NCBI RefSeq assembly: GCF_004770105.1
Contig: NZ_RQEY01000018.1
Coordinates: 186,001-250,000, forward strand
Reading direction: 5' to 3'
DNA: 64,000 nt
DNA from: Leptospira andrefontaineae
GTDB lineage: Bacteria; Spirochaetota; Leptospiria; Leptospirales; Leptospiraceae
Both the position numbers and the translations under genes were made by a program. Positions 62,362-64,000 of the stretch are shown here, piece by piece (position 1 is the first letter of the stretch; every line of letters starts with the position of its first letter). The notes under the pieces were generated by a model. The model was not told where the DNA came from. It ran no database searches and was given only the letters and a program-made list of their open reading frames with translations.

Positions 62362-63260
62362 ATTATCTGAATGTAAAATCTAAATCTAAGATCGGAATTG
62401 TCGGATCTTTAGCATGGTTTACGATTTTATTATTTTCTTTTGCCTGTAAGGCAAATCCATATGCGGAACAAAGATATGTTCCGGAAGCATATAGCCCTGT
62501 CGAGGTTGTAGTAAAAAAAGAAGAAAAACCTCGTGTGGCTCTTCCTGAAAAACCCGCTATTTATGCTCTGATAGAAAGTACCCAAGGAAATATGCTTTTC
62601 GAACTTTATGATAAGGATGCTTCGAAAACAGTCCAAAACTTTATCGATCTTGCACAAGGAGAGAAAGAATTTACTCTGCGTAACGGCCAACCTCAGAAAA
62701 GACCATTTTATGATGGATTAACCTTTCACAGAGTGATCGAAGGTTTTATGATCCAAGGGGGATGTCCTTACGGAGATGGATCTGGAACTCCTGGATACAG
62801 ATTTGCTGACGAGATCAATGCTGCAAGCCTAGGCTTAGACCAAGCTAAAATAGGACAGTCACAATATTATACCGGTTACCTTTACAGATACATAGGCGGT
62901 GAACTTGGAATTCGTAGCCAAAGAGAAGCAGACGAAAGAAGAGAAGAGCTTGAAAGCAATTTAGAGAAGGCCAAAAATCTTTCGGTTATGGAGATCCTAT
63001 ATAGATTAGGATATCGTTATAATAATGTTGTGAAAAGTAAAAAGGCAATCAAAGGAGCATTGGCAATGGCGAATGCCGGGCCAAACACAAACGGTTCTCA
63101 ATTTTTTATCAACCAAGTAGATACTCCTCATTTGGATGGATTGCATACTGTATTTGGACAGATCGTACAGGGTGCAGATGTAGTGGATAAGATCATCGCT
63201 TCCGGAAACGGTAAAACTACCATTCGCAAAGTGTCCATCTACGATAAGAGGGCAAAATAA
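62358..63260 (+). CDS. cyclophilin-type peptidyl-prolyl isomerase lipoprotein
   Basis: This 300-aa precursor has a lipobox FAC (Cys30) and a cyclophilin domain: FHRVIEGFMIQGGCPYGDGSGTPGYRF (catalytic Arg in FHRV) and ALAMANAGPNTNGSQFFI near the C-terminus. A helical, Arg/Glu-rich insertion of about 75 residues (about 165-235) splits the cyclophilin fold between these motifs. It is likely lipid-anchored in the periplasm, assisting folding of exported proteins. It overlaps argH by 4 nt and the next gene by 1 nt. Confidence 0.92.
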   Translation: MNYLNVKSKSKIGIVGSLAWFTILLFSFACKANPYAEQRYVPEAYSPVEVVVKKEEKPRVALPEKPAIYALIESTQGNMLFELYDKDASKTVQNFIDLAQGEKEFTLRNGQPQKRPFYDGLTFHRVIEGFMIQGGCPYGDGSGTPGYRFADEINAASLGLDQAKIGQSQYYTGYLYRYIGGELGIRSQREADERREELESNLEKAKNLSVMEILYRLGYRYNNVVKSKKAIKGALAMANAGPNTNGSQFFINQVDTPHLDGLHTVFGQIVQGADVVDKIIASGNGKTTIRKVSIYDKRAK

Positions 63261-63868
63261 TGAGTACTTCCCTGGACCAAAATCCTATCTTTCTTTCGGT
63301 TGCTCGAGAGATACAGGGCTCTGGGTCCACGGGAAGAATATTAGAAAAACTTTCCGGGTTGCAGGTGGACGATTCCAGAGGCGGAGAAATGTTCCCTGAG
63401 ATCCGGAATAAAAAAGACACTGCTTGGGACTTCCGCTCAGTAGTTTCAGTAGTAAGACTGATCCAACAAAACAGGCAATCAGTCAGCCATTCTTATGAAG
63501 AAGCAATGGCTCGTTACAGCAAAGTAAATAACTTAACAGCAAAACGGAAAGCAAACGAAGAAGAAGTCAGGCTTAAACAGACTCTAACGGATTATATCCT
63601 AAAGATAGAATCCAATTTTGAAAAGAACGATAGGGCGGATGAGTCCATCTTCAAAGAGATTACCCGATTTTTCGATAGTTTGGAATCTGCTGAAAAACTT
63701 TCCGAATCCAATATTTCCAGCCTGAACTTATCTCCTAAGTCAGTGACCCAAATCGGGCCAATTCTGGAGAAATACGAGGAATGCTACCAGGAATACAGTA
63801 AACTTAAACCGGTTCTTGGAAGGCTGATCCGGATCGCAGACTATATTATAGAAGATGCAGAAGGCTGA
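63260..63868 (+). CDS. hypothetical coiled-coil protein
   Basis: The 202-aa protein is mostly helical with a coiled-coil stretch (about 70-150, rich in Lys/Glu/Asn) and no signal peptide or membrane helix. I do not recognise a family. Its ATG overlaps the stop of the cyclophilin gene (TAATG), so it is probably coexpressed. From 63869 to the window end there is no gene, only a short GAGCT/AGCTC hairpin (63945-63958) that may belong to the next gene's leader. Confidence 0.65.
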   Translation: MSTSLDQNPIFLSVAREIQGSGSTGRILEKLSGLQVDDSRGGEMFPEIRNKKDTAWDFRSVVSVVRLIQQNRQSVSHSYEEAMARYSKVNNLTAKRKANEEEVRLKQTLTDYILKIESNFEKNDRADESIFKEITRFFDSLESAEKLSESNISSLNLSPKSVTQIGPILEKYEECYQEYSKLKPVLGRLIRIADYIIEDAEG

Positions 63869-64000
63869 AAAAGGCCTTGGTTTCCTCGATAATTTCCCGG
63901 ATTTTTTAGCAGGTTTTGTCTCTTTTTGCCGAAATCTAAAATGTAGAGCTGAATAGCTCTCTAGGTCCGAAGTGTCGAAACCTGGAAAACCGGATTGAAA

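Overview
The window is a chromosomal segment of a spirochaete of the genus Leptospira. The evidence is two adjacent FlaB-type periplasmic flagellins, FliG and FliN, spirochaetal lipoproteins with loose lipoboxes (one a likely LipL46), the methionine genes metY-metX-metW, a CreBC/CreD envelope-stress locus and moderately AT-rich DNA. Gene density is high and genes often overlap by 1-4 nt (TAATG or ATGA junctions). I see no insertion sequence, prophage, CRISPR array or rRNA operon. A probable LipL46 gene fits a pathogenic or intermediate lineage better than a pure saprophyte, but that is inference.

Layout. 1-3.1 kb (minus): enolase, an FtsB/DivIC-like protein, ClpP, a small unknown and a truncated YheT-like hydrolase. 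3.1-8.2 kb (plus): a membrane protein with a possible coupled leader peptide, a divergent LpxC-like deacetylase, a lipoprotein, LepA and a fold-type II PLP protein. 8.2-11.6 kb (minus): succinate dehydrogenase/fumarate reductase sdhC-A-B. 11.8-15.0 kb (plus): aldo/keto reductase, DUF309, alpha/beta hydrolase and a 69-aa protein. 15.1-17.1 kb (minus): a 101-aa protein and SerA, with a decayed PIN-toxin fragment between them. 17.3-20.9 kb: a lipoprotein, then the minus-strand run pgsA, tRNA-Leu(GAG), a YdcF-like protein and lysS. 21.0-25.7 kb: tRNA-Asp(GTC) followed by a structured element, then pdhA-pdhB-pdhC-fliG on the minus strand.

25.8-30.1 kb (plus): creB, creC, creD and a DUF1361 protein; creC carries an apparent frameshift in a T9 run. 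30.1-37.3 kb: the flagellin locus with structured leaders, an O-acyltransferase flanked by a copy of a flagellin 3' end, an ArsR-SRPBCC pair with a duplicated operator, and the LipL46-like gene. 37.4-42.9 kb (plus): exported and membrane proteins including NamZ-like and M48 proteins. 42.8-47.5 kb (minus): a beta-hydroxyacid dehydrogenase-like protein and an mlaE-mlaF-mlaD lipid-transport operon headed by an unfamiliar repeat-rich exported protein. 47.6-51.9 kb: ddl, then metY, metX and metW. 52.2-57.4 kb: an outer-membrane-like protein, RsmE, a zinc-ribbon protein, a possible flagellar-sheath protein (FcpB-like) and an AAA ATPase. 57.5-63.9 kb: fliN, a NfeD-SPFH-SPFH operon, a haem-binding protein, argH, a lipoprotein cyclophilin and a coiled-coil protein.

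Two themes recur. One is motility: fliG, two flaB, fliN and possibly fcpB. The other is envelope homeostasis: CreBCD, Mla, the LpxC-like protein, PgsA, NamZ-like, Ddl, the M48 lipoprotein, NfeD/SPFH and O-acyl transfer. The points most worth checking are the creC T9 run, the LpxC-like gene, the flagellin fragment beside the acyltransferase, the structured flaB leader, the tandem ArsR operator and the repeat protein leading the mla operon.
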